From contig JBANAY010000003.1 in the NCBI GenBank assembly GCA_037952775.1, positions 34,844,001 through 34,908,000 of the forward strand: a DNA stretch of 64,000 bases, read 5' to 3'. The position numbers and the translations under genes are program-made. The stretch is from Clonostachys chloroleuca (lineage: Eukaryota > Ascomycota > Sordariomycetes > Hypocreales > Bionectriaceae). Positions within the stretch are counted from its first letter, which is position 1. Each line of letters starts with the position of its first letter. Under the pieces are notes generated by a model that saw only the letters and a program-made list of their open reading frames with translations, was not told the DNA's origin and did not search any database. Shown piece after piece: positions 12,164-25,325 of this stretch.

Positions 12164-13395
12164 ATGAATATTTATTCCTTAATGACCTTTTTGCTACGCT
12201 TCACGCAGATAAACCGAGTTAATCAACAGGCACTCAAATTCCAGAACCCCCTGCGCAACGGGACCGCAGATCCATCCATGGTATGGGCGGATGGCCAATA
12301 TCATCTGTATGCTGGATGCCGAAGCATGGTGTACCTGGCGGAAACTAATCACGGGTTAGGACCTACACATCTGGTGGGAAACACATCGAAATCACCCGGG
12401 CTTCAAACCTGAGGGACTTGGCACAGGGAGAACCTAAAGTCGTCTGGGAGGACAGCAATTCCACGAGGAGCGCAGACATTTGGGCGCCGGAGATCCATCA
12501 AATCGACGACGTTTGGCACATCTTCTATTCGAGCCGTGATGCCAACGTTATCGGGAGCTACAGGACGAGAGTCCTTCGTGGTTGCAACGGTACCAATCCG
12601 ACTGATTGCGAGTACACGTTTGGCGCCGACCTGGTACCTCCCGTGGGTAAAAGAGGTGGTCCCGATGGGAAGAACGCGTACAGTATTGACGGCACATACA
12701 TGGAAATCCCCGGCAAGGGCCGTTACCATGTGCTGAGTATGCGTGACGAGAACAACGTGCAGTCACTTGGCATTACAGCCTTGAATACCACAACCTGGAA
12801 GGTGGATCAGTGGCACGTTATATCCCGCCCTGACTATGAGTGGGAGAAGTACATGGGAAAGGGAGCCGGCGCGCAGGCCCTCGCTGTCGGCGCTGGGTTG
12901 AACGAAGGACCTTACGTGAGTTGTTGATGCCGGTAAGGAGATCAGCCAGTGCAGGAGGCTAACTGTATACAGGCTTTATACAACGGCGATGATGTCTGGC
13001 TATCCTACTCCGCTTCGAGCTGCGACACGCCTCAATATGCACTCGGTTTACTCTATTATAATGGAGGCGACCCGCTCCAAGAATCTTCGTGGAACAAAAC
13101 CGGGCCAGTCTTTCAATCCGCGAATGGAAACTACGGGACGGCACATAATTCCTTCTTCAAATCACCCGACGGGACGCAGACATGGGTGAGTTACGCTTTG
13201 CTGATACTTGAATCCCAACTGACAAGTTCTCAGAACTTATTCCATGCCACATCAAACTCCAAAGGAGGTTGTGGGATAGATCGATATACAATGACACAAC
13301 TGTTGACGTTTGACGACGACGGAACTCCAAACCTTGGACAACCACAACGCCTTCACACCGACATTACTCCACCAAGCGGCGAGAGCTGGATTTAA
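12164..13395 (+). CDS. Glycoside hydrolase family 43 enzyme (arabinofuranosidase/arabinanase-like)
   Basis: Four exons (12164-12306, 12360-12915, 12973-13185, 13234-13395) join in frame to 357 residues. All introns are 48-57 bases with clear branch points. GH43 five-bladed propeller marks are visible: the base Asp in NGTADPSMVWADGQYHLTYT (D36), DIWAPEIHQIDDVWHIFYSS, a likely pKa-modulating Asp in YSIDGTYME (D158), the acid Glu in GLNEGPYALY (E230), and a His in GTAHNSFFKS. The last blade has the form FHATSNSKGGCGIDRYTM. The pattern resembles exo-arabinofuranosidases (subfamily 26-like) that trim L-arabinose from plant cell-wall arabinan; the exact substrate is inference. Oddly, the N-terminus shows only a weak hydrophobic stretch and no convincing signal peptide. 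An acceptor-like TTCACGCAG at about 12210 hints at a missed upstream exon. Confidence 0.85.
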
Positions 13396-15765
13396 TTTAT
13401 GTCGAGATGCTCAACTATCATGTGATTAACGACTGATTTACGCCTTGGATACATGGAAATGTTTAATTGTTTAATGTAATGAGATAGAATTTTAGACTAG
13501 AGGAGCCTCATCTTTAGGTCACAGGTTGGAAGAACGAAAGGCGAATGGGATAGATCACGCAAAGATGAGGGAACCTCCCACGGGAAAATAGACGGACAGA
13601 GACTATATATACCTGGTTGGAGGAGATACAGCGAAGATCACGACCCTAATTTAGATATACACGGGACAGGCAGATGTTTTGATAAGCTTGGACTTGAACG
13701 AATGTGGATAACACGCCGAGGCGTCCTCGTACCTAATAGACAATCGCTATCCGGAATCAACAAACGTCGCAAATTTGGACCAACACACTTACGTGCCCAA
13801 GTTAATATTTCGCGACTTACCGTTGGCCCTTGCTTGCTCTAAACCAACATCTAAGGTTGAGTGGGATGCCCAGCGCATTGACCCACGCGTATAACCAACT
13901 AATTCTCCCTTGTGCCATCTCGATCAACTTCGACAAGAACGTCGGCAAGAACGTCCTTGACAGATTCTAAGTGAGCGGTGAAATTCTTGGCACAGACATG
14001 ATAAGGGGATTTATTTATGTCTCATTTGGAAATCCGGGGATGGATAGGTGAATTTCACTTTTCATGATGGATTGGTGCTTCATGAATCTATCTCATACGT
14101 ATAACTGGAAGGCGTTGGGTTCAAATAGGTGGGTTTTGGCTTAACTTTCATCAGCGACGTATGGTAAGCAAATCACAGGGACTATAATGAAAGAATCAAG
14201 ATCGGGAAGGCCGCTCTAGTCTCTAGCGACAGGATCAACAAGTTTGGAAATATTGGAGATGGGCCAAAGGTAAAGCTGAGGAGGACCTGGTGACAAATAC
14301 GTACGCTCTAGAGCTTGCCGCTTGCTTGTACATGGGACATTTCTGCTCACCATCACTGGTCGAACATCCACAGATATATTCTAAGTGTCCGATTACGTTG
14401 TTCAAGCTTGTTGAAGGGAAGGATTTAGGGCATTGAAGAACTTACCCATTAGTCGTTGCCTTCCAAGGCAGCCAAGAGAACGTCATCCCACAATGAAGGG
14501 CAGGTTGATCTCCGCCATGGGCAGTTCGGCTACGATCAATCAAGCCAACGCAAGATTCCGCTACAATTCCTAAGGGTGGGCCCACAGCGGTTCCCGTCAA
14601 TGATATGCCCAGCTCTGGTGGGAACTTCAACAGATTATTGCTGGACGCTTCTGACTCGAGATGGTAGAGGTGTGCTCTTGGCTTGGCACTCATGCTGAAC
14701 GTAAGAAGGCATGCGCGAGAAGGATCTCCTCGAATGTTAGTGCGTTTCAGGAGGATGATCGCCTATCTTGCTGTCCAGGGGTCAAACCCCATTTCGAGCA
14801 GCACTCAAGAAGATCCGACATTGCTCTAGGAATAGCTCAATGTACTTTGGGGGGGCTAATATGACCCCCAGGGATCGCGTAAGTGCAGATTGTATGGCCC
14901 AAGCTGCAGCTCTCAGATTAAGGTCCAAGGGAGGCTTCAAAAACTGGTATTGTAGCGTAACACCCAAGAAACCAACAACATATTGGCTGGGGGGTAGAGT
15001 CCTTGTCAAGGCCCGTTGGAAACTAGCCAACACGAATCGCCATCATTTGGATATTCGGCCAGCCAGGATATGGTGATTTTGGTCTGCCGACGGTAATTCC
15101 ACAGGTTTTATCAGATAATTGAACCCCTCCCTCTGCTATACCGGAATCTCTAGAAGTGGGGACAGCGTGATAGCTAGTCAAAATATAATGAAGGCAGAGT
15201 CATTGGTGTCTTCTCTGAATCGCTGGAAGAAGTAGATACTTCCTCGTCTTTTGCGATATTCTGTGATCAAACAAATGTTGAACTAGTTCATTGCGATATC
15301 TCAGCCCAGCGCCATTATGTCGTGCCCCAAGGAGGTTTATAGCGGCATGACTAGTGAGAGGAATCATCACCGAATCTTCTAGTAGAAAATTATTGGAAGC
15401 ATCGGGGGCCCATTATTAGATCGGTCTGATTCCATCCGCGTCCAGAGCTCTCTTGGTCAATTTCGCAAGTTGAGAAAGTCCTAGGATGGAGATAGACGAA
15501 GTGACTGCCTCAATTGTAGTTTGTCGTGTAAGTACGTCAAGCTTAGCACGTCGAATGCTCTCCCCAAGTGGCTGTTCTTGGAAAGTGAAGCCCTCTCAGG
15601 TAGTCGCCGAGGCAGAGTATGGCTGAGACTTGCGAGGAAAGCTCAAGACTCGGAGTTGCGACATTGCTGGGGGCTGAAGGGCGAAATTGCGACATCGGGT
15701 TCATGCGCGCATAGGGCGATGCCTTATATAGAAGTCCCCGGGCATTTCATTCAACAAGCACAATA
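13396..15765. other. Intergenic region without supported genes
   Basis: 2.4 kb of AT-leaning DNA. Frames of 60-100 codons near 14440-15080 lack domains and do not join through splice sites. Nothing else seen. Confidence 0.45.
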
Positions 15766-15970
15766 GCCCCTGTGGTGCAGTGGTCAGTGCGCCCCCTGCT
15801 GCCTTCTCATGATGTACTCACACTCAAGAAATGCCGACCACGGGCAAGATCTCACCCTACCAAGGTGCACCTTGGTGGGGAGGTCCTATATGCTCGGTAG
15901 GTCTTCAGTGTGAGTACATCACGGGAAGAGAGACATGGAGAGACCCTTGGTTCGATTCCAGGCAGGTGTG
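15766..15970 (+). ncRNA. Pol III-type unit with tRNA-like ends and a long hairpin insert
   Basis: The 5' end (15766-15791) reads as acceptor strand GCCCCTG, TG, then a D-arm GTGC-AGTGGTCA-GTGC that contains an A box (TGGTGCAGTGG, 15773-15783). The 3' end has a perfect B box GGTTCGATTCC (15949-15959) in a T arm whose 5-base stem pairs (CTTGG/CCAGG). It is followed by CAGGTGT, which pairs with the 5' strand at six of seven positions counting G-T, and a T6 terminator at 15975. The two halves are about 150 bases apart and no anticodon arm with U33 is visible. Between them lie a perfect 15-base inverted repeat and a nested 13-base-pair hairpin. It could be a tRNA gene interrupted by an insertion, a tRNA-derived SINE, or a structured Pol III RNA. 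It is not a canonical intron-bearing tRNA. Confidence 0.55.
15810..15921. repeat. Nested inverted repeats inside the tRNA-like unit
   Basis: TGATGTACTCACACT at 15810-15824 is the exact reverse complement of 15907-15921, and similarity extends outward through CTTC-like bases. Inside, 15855-15880 forms a second stem centred on the 16-base palindrome CCAAGGTGCACCTTGG. Together they would fold as one long arm of the transcript. Confidence 0.85.
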
Positions 15971-15974
15971 TTTG

Positions 15975-15980
15975 TTTTTT
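15975..15980 (+). terminator. Pol III T6 terminator
   Basis: Six T residues four bases after the acceptor-like 3' end of the tRNA-like unit. A second run of nine or more T follows at about 15986-15995. Confidence 0.55.
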
Positions 15981-17511
15981 CCATCTTTTTTTTTCCAAAT
16001 AGCAACTTGGTTCAACTCAATCAGTATGTGTGCCCTTGGGCGGTCGCACATTCCTGCATCCCAGTTGCTTCATACCCACGAACCGTGACAGACAACCGGG
16101 TTCTCCTAGAAGCCTCGCTCCTAGGATTATTGTAGAAGGTCGCCTCTCATTCTTTCTTTTGCTTAAGATCTTCGGCAACGTGGAAACCTCGGTGGAGGAG
16201 ATTTCTTATGAGGCTGGCCGGAACTTTCCAAGGGCTCTCAAAACTATCCATACTAGACCAACACTGGAAAGAGGCCCTAGCCCCAGAGTCATGCCACACA
16301 CCATAGCCAGCTGGAGCTTCATTGTCAGAGGAGACGGGAAAAGATCGTGCCGTGTTCTTTGGTAAGGCTCGGCGAGATCATCGGCCGAATTGATGCCAGC
16401 GCGACTCGTCAGGACCTGCAACGCCATTTACACGAAGGGGTCCAACACCGACACTCTCCAGTGATCTCTTGAATGGTAGACTTGACGCTTAGGGGGAACC
16501 AGGCTCCAATGATGTTACTCGCGAGGTATGAGCGAACTCAGGGACCTCGATCGAGCTAGTGGTCATGAACGCAACAGATCCATCTGTTTGCTCATAGGGC
16601 GTCCAAACTAGCTGGCGGCATCGGAGAGAGTTGATCGAAATTTTTTGAGCCAAGCTTTCTTCTCTTATGAGCCACGGGAGGCATGGCAGGGCCATCTACG
16701 TTCTGCCCAGCGAGGGTAAGGCATCATTTTCATTCGAACAGAGAGGATTCTCGCTTGCTTTGCTTCGAACAGGGCGAGTAGATCAGCCGCTATCCAGTGA
16801 TCCACGATGAGACAAGGGATCGTCTTTATCGACAAAATTTATCATCGTTGTGGTGATAATGGTTCAATAGCTACTATCAATTCATTCTATATCTTGGTTA
16901 GCGATGCGACTCTCTATCCTCTCCCCTATGCATATTGAAAGGTAGTTGATATGCCTACATAGAGTTACTTTGATTAATAACAGCAACAGGGCGGAGGCGG
17001 ATAGGAACATAATGAGGACTTCACGGAACCCTCGTAGATATCCGAGAGGGATACAGTGCTGACCCTAGTACGCTGAGTTTGGCGAGTAGGATGATGATTC
17101 CTGTGTGGATCGAGCCTCCCGGATGGGTCAAGGTTTCATGTGATGTGGCTTCTTCTCAGATGATAGAGAATCGCTAGCAAGTATGCCGTTGAATAAAGGT
17201 CCGATACACAAGGAGAGGAGTGGTTGTCTAAAGCCCGCCACGCTTCCAGTGAGAGGGTCGGCGATGTTGGGGAGAAGAACTACGGTCACCTGTTATGACC
17301 GTTCTCGGGAAATAAAAAAAACAAGTCCCCTTGAAGCCAGAAAATGTGCCGAATTTACAATCACAAAGAAGCTACAAATGTTTTCACAGGGGCGACAGGG
17401 AACGTGCTCAAGGTGTACTTCCGCATAATAGATCGAATTCAATGGGAGGGGGTGTTGAACTCCTCAGAAAAGGGAAACAAATCTCACGAGACCCTGATGT
17501 GCAGGGCTCGT
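15981..17511. other. Intergenic region without supported genes
   Basis: 1.5 kb of DNA with no domain-bearing frame. I looked here on the minus strand for the missing C-terminal third of the homocitrate synthase (a YITGFCAF/HKAGIH-like segment) and did not find it. Confidence 0.5.
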
Positions 17512-17664
17512 TGGCTCGGACTTTCGACTCGGCCATAGGGACAAAGAAATCCTCCAATCCAAGGAGTGTTGAACGCCTTAATGTAGATACTCCGGCACCA
17601 CCTCAATAGAAGAGGCAGGCTCCTTTTTCCTCCATCATCTATGGCTCGGACTTTCGACTCGGCC
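17512..17664. repeat. 23-base direct repeat flanking 107 bases, 3' of the truncated synthase
   Basis: TGGCTCGGACTTTCGACTCG plus GCC occurs at 17512-17534 and again, identical, at 17642-17664. The second copy ends 23 bases short of the synthase stop codon. Its position at the point where the gene loses homology suggests rearrangement or insertion, but no transposase is present between the copies. Confidence 0.85.
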
Positions 17665-17686
17665 TAAGATGTTTCCAGGTCCCAGT

Positions 17687-19184
<1,498 letters not shown>

Positions 19185-21000
19185 TGTGCCTGTCGCATTC
19201 AATGTGGGCAATTGCAATCTCAAAGTGGTGAACGCGGACGAGGGAGTTGTGTTGTGTGTTGATGATGGAGAGGAACAGAAACGAAGAGAGGAAGTGGGTG
19301 AGATCGAGGTAAGTACTACGTACCCCGGAAGTACTGCGGGGGGGATATTCTGGGCGTCAGTCTCTGTTGCGTGCCATTCGAATTGGAACAGTGCTGACTG
19401 TCCTCAAGGAACCACTAACTCAATATTACGTGCCGAGGTTTAGGTAAGCTATTTTTACTACGGAGATCAGAATAACAGGCTCAATGGGAATGGCACAAGA
19501 GTGAATTCTTCCGAGCGCGTGCGCCTGTGCCTGTCTCATGCCTTGTACTGCCACCTTAGCGGTTGGCGGACAGGCACAGGCCGGTCGAGGTGGCATCACA
19601 GCGGTCGAAACCACTGGCAGGGGGGGCGGGACCGACCTCAGACCCCTGATCAGAGACTCTAACAGGATCAAGCTCCAGGGGCCACTGTGCCCCTCGATCC
19701 ATTGACTCCGTGGCTGTGACGTGACTGGCTGGCCTGAGTCACCAAACCCCCACCTCCGCCTCCGCTGTCGGTCTTGTGGGAAAAAAAATTTCAACAGGCA
19801 GCTCCAATGACGAGCACGAAGCGAGATGTACCCAAGTACCTGAGGTGGCCAGGACGGCCGGAAATGTAATTACAGAATTGTGCTCCGCGGCATTTGAAAG
19901 CCCTGACGAAGGCTCTGGCCGACACCCACACAAATTTTCACCACCACCCACACCGATGCACGCACGCACATCTCCCACGCAGGCCACCTCGCAGGCCACC
20001 TCGCAAACCCAATGATGCATTGCAAGATTACCCCAGCCATAAATTTAAGCTACATGATGATGCGATGCAATACCACCCCTACGGCGAGCCTACCTTCGTG
20101 CCCAAGTGCTTCCTCCAAGACTGTCCCCGGCCGAACGTAGGGGCCCACCCAATCAATCTGAGGGTGGCTCAGCAAACAAACTCCTTCTTGCCCCTCTCGC
20201 ATCTAGAGACGCATCTAGAGACTGGAGATGTCCATCAGTCCAGGGGCTGCCAGGCCTCTCAGTGGCCAGATCTCCTGCCTGTGCCCCGCGATTCCCCAGC
20301 CCTCCCGGTCGTCATCCACTAAGGCTCAGCGCTGCAAAGTAAAATCATGATGAACGCGCCCGAAGCGCTCACGCCCAACCGCCCGCCCAAATGTGTACGT
20401 TTCATGCAGGATAATTGATCAAGGATCTTCCCTCCCCATGCAGGATAAGCAGCTCCTCGCAATGCCAGTTGCCCCCCAGCTGGCGAGCGGGTTGTCTCAG
20501 ACGTACCTACACCGCCTGGTGGCCTACCCTATGGTTGTCGTTGATTCGCGCCTCAGCTGAGGAAAGTTTGCGAGTGCAGAAAGTGAACGAGCCTGAATTC
20601 AGTTCATGACTCTTCAGCCCAGTCGTATTGATGACACGTTTCCATGCTTCATTACATTGGCTTGGCTAATCCCGTGACGCCCATCCTGCATATGCAGTAT
20701 GATTAAGTCTTGCCTCTCTGTACCCAGGTAACCATGTCGTCAACCCGTTTACCCCGCCACTAGAGTAGGCCCTCGTCATGCGCAGATGAGAGGCGAAATC
20801 CAACCCAACGATAGGATGGCAACTTAGCCTATCCTCGATTGGATAGAGGAAAAGAATGTCCTCCAAGGCAAATCTGTAACGGTCTCTGAAGTTTAGGGAT
20901 GACGAGAGGAATGCTACCAGGTTAAAAAGATGATGCCTCCCTAAGGTAGGCTAGAAAAAAAAGCCGATCCGGACTTCCGGTTTGGGCAAAAGAAAAGGTT
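19185..21000. other. Promoter side of synthase gene and intergenic DNA
   Basis: 1.8 kb with no supported gene. The tandem AGGCCACCTCGC at 19981-20004 is a short two-unit repeat. The rest is featureless to my reading. Confidence 0.45.
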
Positions 21001-21082
21001 CGACGTGGGCCTGATTCGAACAGACGCTCCCGAAGGAACAAGATTTCTAGTCTTGCGCATTAGACCACTCTGCCACCACGCC
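21001..21082 (-). tRNA. tRNA-Ser (anticodon AGA)
   Basis: The minus strand folds as a complete class II tRNA of 82 bases. The acceptor GGCGTGG pairs with CCACGTC over seven positions with one G-T, followed by discriminator G73. The D-arm begins TGGCAGAGTGG (A box) and the anticodon stem is CAAGA/TCTTG with loop CTAGAAA. A long variable arm GTTCCTTCGGGAGC is characteristic of serine, and the T arm GTCTG-TTCGAAT-CAGGC is the B box. No intron. A T4 run follows four bases beyond the 3' end on the minus strand. It reads UCU codons and other serine codons by wobble. Confidence 0.95.
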
Positions 21083-24000
21083 ATGCATCAAGTTCGATGT
21101 ATTATTTGCTATGAAGCCTAGGCACTTCTGAGTTGGAAATGACAACGGCCATCCAGGAGATTACCACAGATTTGACTGATACTTGCCTTTGTTTAGAGAA
21201 TTGATTTTACTGTTTTTGATTGCAAGTAAGATCAACATCAGAAGCATACACTAATATCTCTATGGAACTTCAAATACCGAAGCACATGTTCAGCAGGCAG
21301 CACACTCCAATGGTCACATCACCTCCATTGAACGTATGCCAAGAGTAGGAGTATGTTGTTTGTTGCGTGTATGATGGTGGGAAGGGAGTGTTCGGAACAT
21401 ACTTAGGTATTTTCTAAACGCTAGCGTTTGAAAGTCAACGTTGGGTTCTATTCTATCCGACATGTCGCGATATTCAAAATAAGCATTCACCAACGATATA
21501 CGTCTTGCCTCTGCGAAACGCACCATTGAGGAAATTTGCCATAGATTTTTCATTGCGGCCTGCACAAATTTAAGCAGAATGAAGCTCACTAGAACATTGG
21601 CTCGAATCATGATCCTTCATCTAGTTCGAAGTCCCCCATGTAGCTGGAGGGTGCGGGCTGGTGCATCAGATTGCATCAGGCGGCTTAGCAGGCAGCGAAC
21701 ACACGCGTGGCCGGCGGGGGAGAAAACGTCACATTCAACAAAAAATCAGGTTTTAGATTCACAGAAAAAGGAAAGAAAACGTCGCAGCGAGCCTGGCAGC
21801 AAGCTCTGCAAAATGTTTACCTAGTTTGTCTTTGTGGCTTGCAGGTGGGCAGCTGAGCAAGTTTCTGCAGAGCCGAGACTGAGCCAATGTACTCTTACAT
21901 TGTCACAGAATCTCACTAATGTTGGTCATCGCGAGCCTTGTGCGAGATGCATAACATGAAAACTAGACGTGCCTTCGAGAAGGGGAGCTAACATCAATGC
22001 CTTAATTCAAGCTTTCTAGCTTAGATCAAGTGGAAGTGACAACAAATTCCTTGAATCCCTAAACTCTTTCTGTTAGAGACTGCAGAGTAACTGAAAGCAC
22101 AAGGTGACATTTACCGGAGGGTTGATCCCTATCTTCTCTGCACCAAGTACCCTCTCCTAGTGGGGATTCTCCTTTGATTCTATTCGTTTCTCATTTTTCA
22201 GCCGTGGCTTTTCGTTAACCCCCCCAACCACTTCAATGTCTCTCCTATGCATGATTACATTGCATGGGAGGTGGGTGCCCTGAGCGTAGCTGCAGAAAAA
22301 CCGCTTTTGCACCGTCGCGGAGGAGTTGGTTAGCTTCCCCCTAAAGCCAGGAAGTTATAGAACGGGATGGAATAATGTTCCTGGCTTAAGGTACCTGGGA
22401 GATGGGAAACAGAAAAAAGAAAGGTTACTTGGCAAGGTTTCGAACAAATTTCAGCCGTTCTTTCGGCTTACGAAACCTACTGGTGGAGGGGCTGTAACCC
22501 CCCTGAACATGCCTATCCGTCGCCAGCCTCACTTTTGGTGGTGGGGTAGTATGGACGGAAAGTTTTCGGATCCGGTCCACTGCATCAGCAGCTACGGAAG
22601 GGTGTCTATCTAGTTAATTAGACCTACTGACACGGCTGTGCTGGTCATCTGTCCAAGGTGTACCACATGATAGATCAGCATGTCCGGCTTCCGCGACGAA
22701 TAACAGGTGTTCTGCTTTCTGATGATGGTCGCCGATCGTAATTCAACATAGGCTTGAGTCTTTGCACGCACACTCCCTCTGTATTCGTGTTTATGCGAGT
22801 AATATTTGTCCCTGGACTATCCTACAAGGCCCCGAGACCCGCCCGGGGGGAATCCATAGAGAGTCGCTGCAAAGAATAGTCCACTACCATTCGAGCGGAA
22901 GCCGGTAAAAGCTAGGTAGTAAGTAATGGAGGACTGTTGGCCGGCTATGTCCCCGGTCACACTAAAGCATCCAAAGGGTCCGTTATGTGAGACCGGGCAG
23001 ATATGAAGATAGATGTATGCCTTGGGAACCACAATCACACATACTAGCATCGCCGAACCGAGTTGTTTGAGCCCCGATTGGTTGAAGCATGAGGATGATA
23101 TTACGAGAGAGAGCATTCCTATGTTTCTCCTACGCTTCTCCGGCTGTCTGCGTGTGTGCGACTGATGTAAGTGTGCTTCTAGGCCCCAACACCCTTGTGC
23201 AGCCATGCATGCCAATCGTCAGCTTTCAAGCTGACCGACTCTTTATTCCTCGATCTAATCACCCAAGAAAGAAAGAAACCAGAGACACCAGTATTCGTCT
23301 CAGTCTACCAACATACCTTTGAAATATCACAAAGACAAGTTGTTTATTGGGATTCATCCTGATCACTATAGTCGGCCGTCTAAGCTGGCGTGCCAGTACT
23401 GCCTGTGCCATCATGGCGAGTAAAGGGTCCTGTGATAGAGAGGGGCAAGGCTCCAGTAATGCTCCAGTAATGCTGCGTTAGTGAATGTATGCAATATTAC
23501 CATACGGCCCTTACCATTAATTTCATCATGCTGTGTAACAACCTACTACCCAGAGGGGAATTTCTTGCAGCCCCGGACGGACCCCACATACCCAGGATAC
23601 CCTACCACATCCGACGGCACGTCATTCTGCTTGGTTCGATTACAGGCTTGTAGATCTTGCTCATTTTAGGTAAAAATAAACCGCGAACGGTGCTCATTTC
23701 TGTGGTTTGCTTCCTGCATTTGATGGCGACTTTCCAACAGCCGTTTGACTTGGGACTTTTTATCAGAGCGGGTCGAGTGCTCAGTTACTTTTCCAATAGA
23801 CTATCAAAGTATGCTTCATAACAAGCGTAACGGAATCTTGCCATGGGTGGATAATTGTTCAGCTCCCCTCCAAGGTCTGACCTGGCATCGCCATCTGCAG
23901 GAGAAACACTGGCTCGCCACTTGCTCCGGCCGGAATAACGTGTTCTGGTTGGTAGATAGCCAAGCCCCATTGCCAAGACGGCTCAGCGTTTATCCAATAC

Positions 24001-25203
24001 TACCCCAAGTGAAACAAATCATAGTCCGTAGAGGATCCTGACTGGACGCCTTTAACAAGCCTCTTTCCTCCCATGCCTGTTTCCCCTCCCAAAGGTTCTT
24101 TTTTGACGCTTGGTGGCTGCAAAATATTTGGTGTGCTTATCTCTCTCGAGGTGATTGGTCGTCTGCAACTCGCTGTAAAGGGAGAGTAAGCTGAGCTTAG
24201 GTGCCAGCGGCACTTAGATTTGCCCAGGTTCCAGATTTCCAGCCCAGATTTCCAGCTCAATCTCGACCATCGGCCCGGTACCTGGGGAAATTCCCCCGGC
24301 TGGCTGGGGGCAGTATGGTATTGATACTTCCCAAGCCCGCTTAACCTGACGCCAAAACATGTCTAAAGGACTTTTCGACATAGGATGATGAGCTGGGATT
24401 TATTTAGACTTTTAACCTGCAGATTTAGTTGGGAAGATCGGTTGTACCCGAGATATCCCTGAACTGAGCTTCGGCTTCTGATATTGCGCCTGCCTGCATA
24501 GTAGTGACCAGGTCAGTGCCTCCTTGGGCTTTCCAAAACGTGCTGACAAGGGGTGTAGGCGGGGATCGATCTCCGTTCGGGACTTGTGTCTTGGGATCTG
24601 TAATATATCATAAAAACGAGCATGCAATGAGCGACGGAGGAGAACCTAGTACTGAGTCCTCTAAGTAGGATATACATTGCATCCCAAGAAAGTATACACA
24701 TATGCACATTGCTTTTCTTGGCCGTGCGCTCCCAGAGAGCCTAAGAAATGAGCCCAACTCGGAGCGATTATCATGGTTCTCCTATAGCTTTTGTCATGTC
24801 ACCAGGACTTCTGACGACTGGCACCCTCTTCGATATCTCTCGTCTCCTCCTTAGAGCTGAGATCATACTGCGTCATGGAGAATGATGCGTAAAGAGGCCC
24901 ATATCCTTTTTGACTCTAGCTCTGCCAGTTGTCTGTGGATAGCTGCGGCAGTCACCAAGAAACGCAATCCTATCAAGGAATCCTGCTTTCGCGAAGGGCC
25001 AAGAACCATGCCAACCTCTGTCCATTGGCTGACTTCTGAGACATTGAGAGTTTTTTTGACTAGACTATCTATGCAGTGGTTGCGTCTGGACGCGCTCGTA
25101 CAGTTGCGGTATGCGAGGTGCAGATGGTGATGTGCCCAAGATGATTTGGCGAAGCGTGTACTATCGACTATCCGTTGACATGCAGCAGACGAATAGACAA
25201 AGG
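21083..25203. other. 4.1 kb gene-poor region
   Basis: No supported gene. A 98-codon ATG-led minus frame at 21314-21610 (starting MIRANVLVSFILLKFVQ) has a hydrophobic start but no family resemblance and weak splice options, so I do not call it. The remainder is AT-leaning DNA with short frames only. Confidence 0.4.
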
Positions 25204-25211
25204 TATAAAAG
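25204..25211 (+). promoter_or_regulatory. TATA-box candidate for the NB-ARC gene
   Basis: TATAAAAG lies 115 bases upstream of the ATG at 25326, followed by a C/T-rich leader. This is a position and sequence match to a fungal core promoter only. Confidence 0.45.
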
Positions 25212-25325
25212 CCTGATCTGTTCTTCGAGATCAAAGGAAACATTTCGCTCTCCATCCTCTCTCAAAATCTCAAATCAAGAAGTTGCTCTTCCATCCATCG
25301 TTGTGCAACTGCCGATAGGCTTACT

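Noticed and set aside
12350..12420. Apparent frameshift in the GH43 gene
   Set aside because: A 53-base intron at 12307-12359 with a CTAAT branch point restores the expected GQYHLTYTSGGKHIEITR sequence.
13970..14010. GGTGAAATTCTTGG, as in 18S rRNA
   Set aside because: The match is about 14 bases and does not extend on either side; treated as chance.
21314..21610. Ninety-eight-codon ATG-led minus frame starting MIRANVLVSF
   Set aside because: Hydrophobic start but no family resemblance and no convincing splice partners; left as unassigned DNA.
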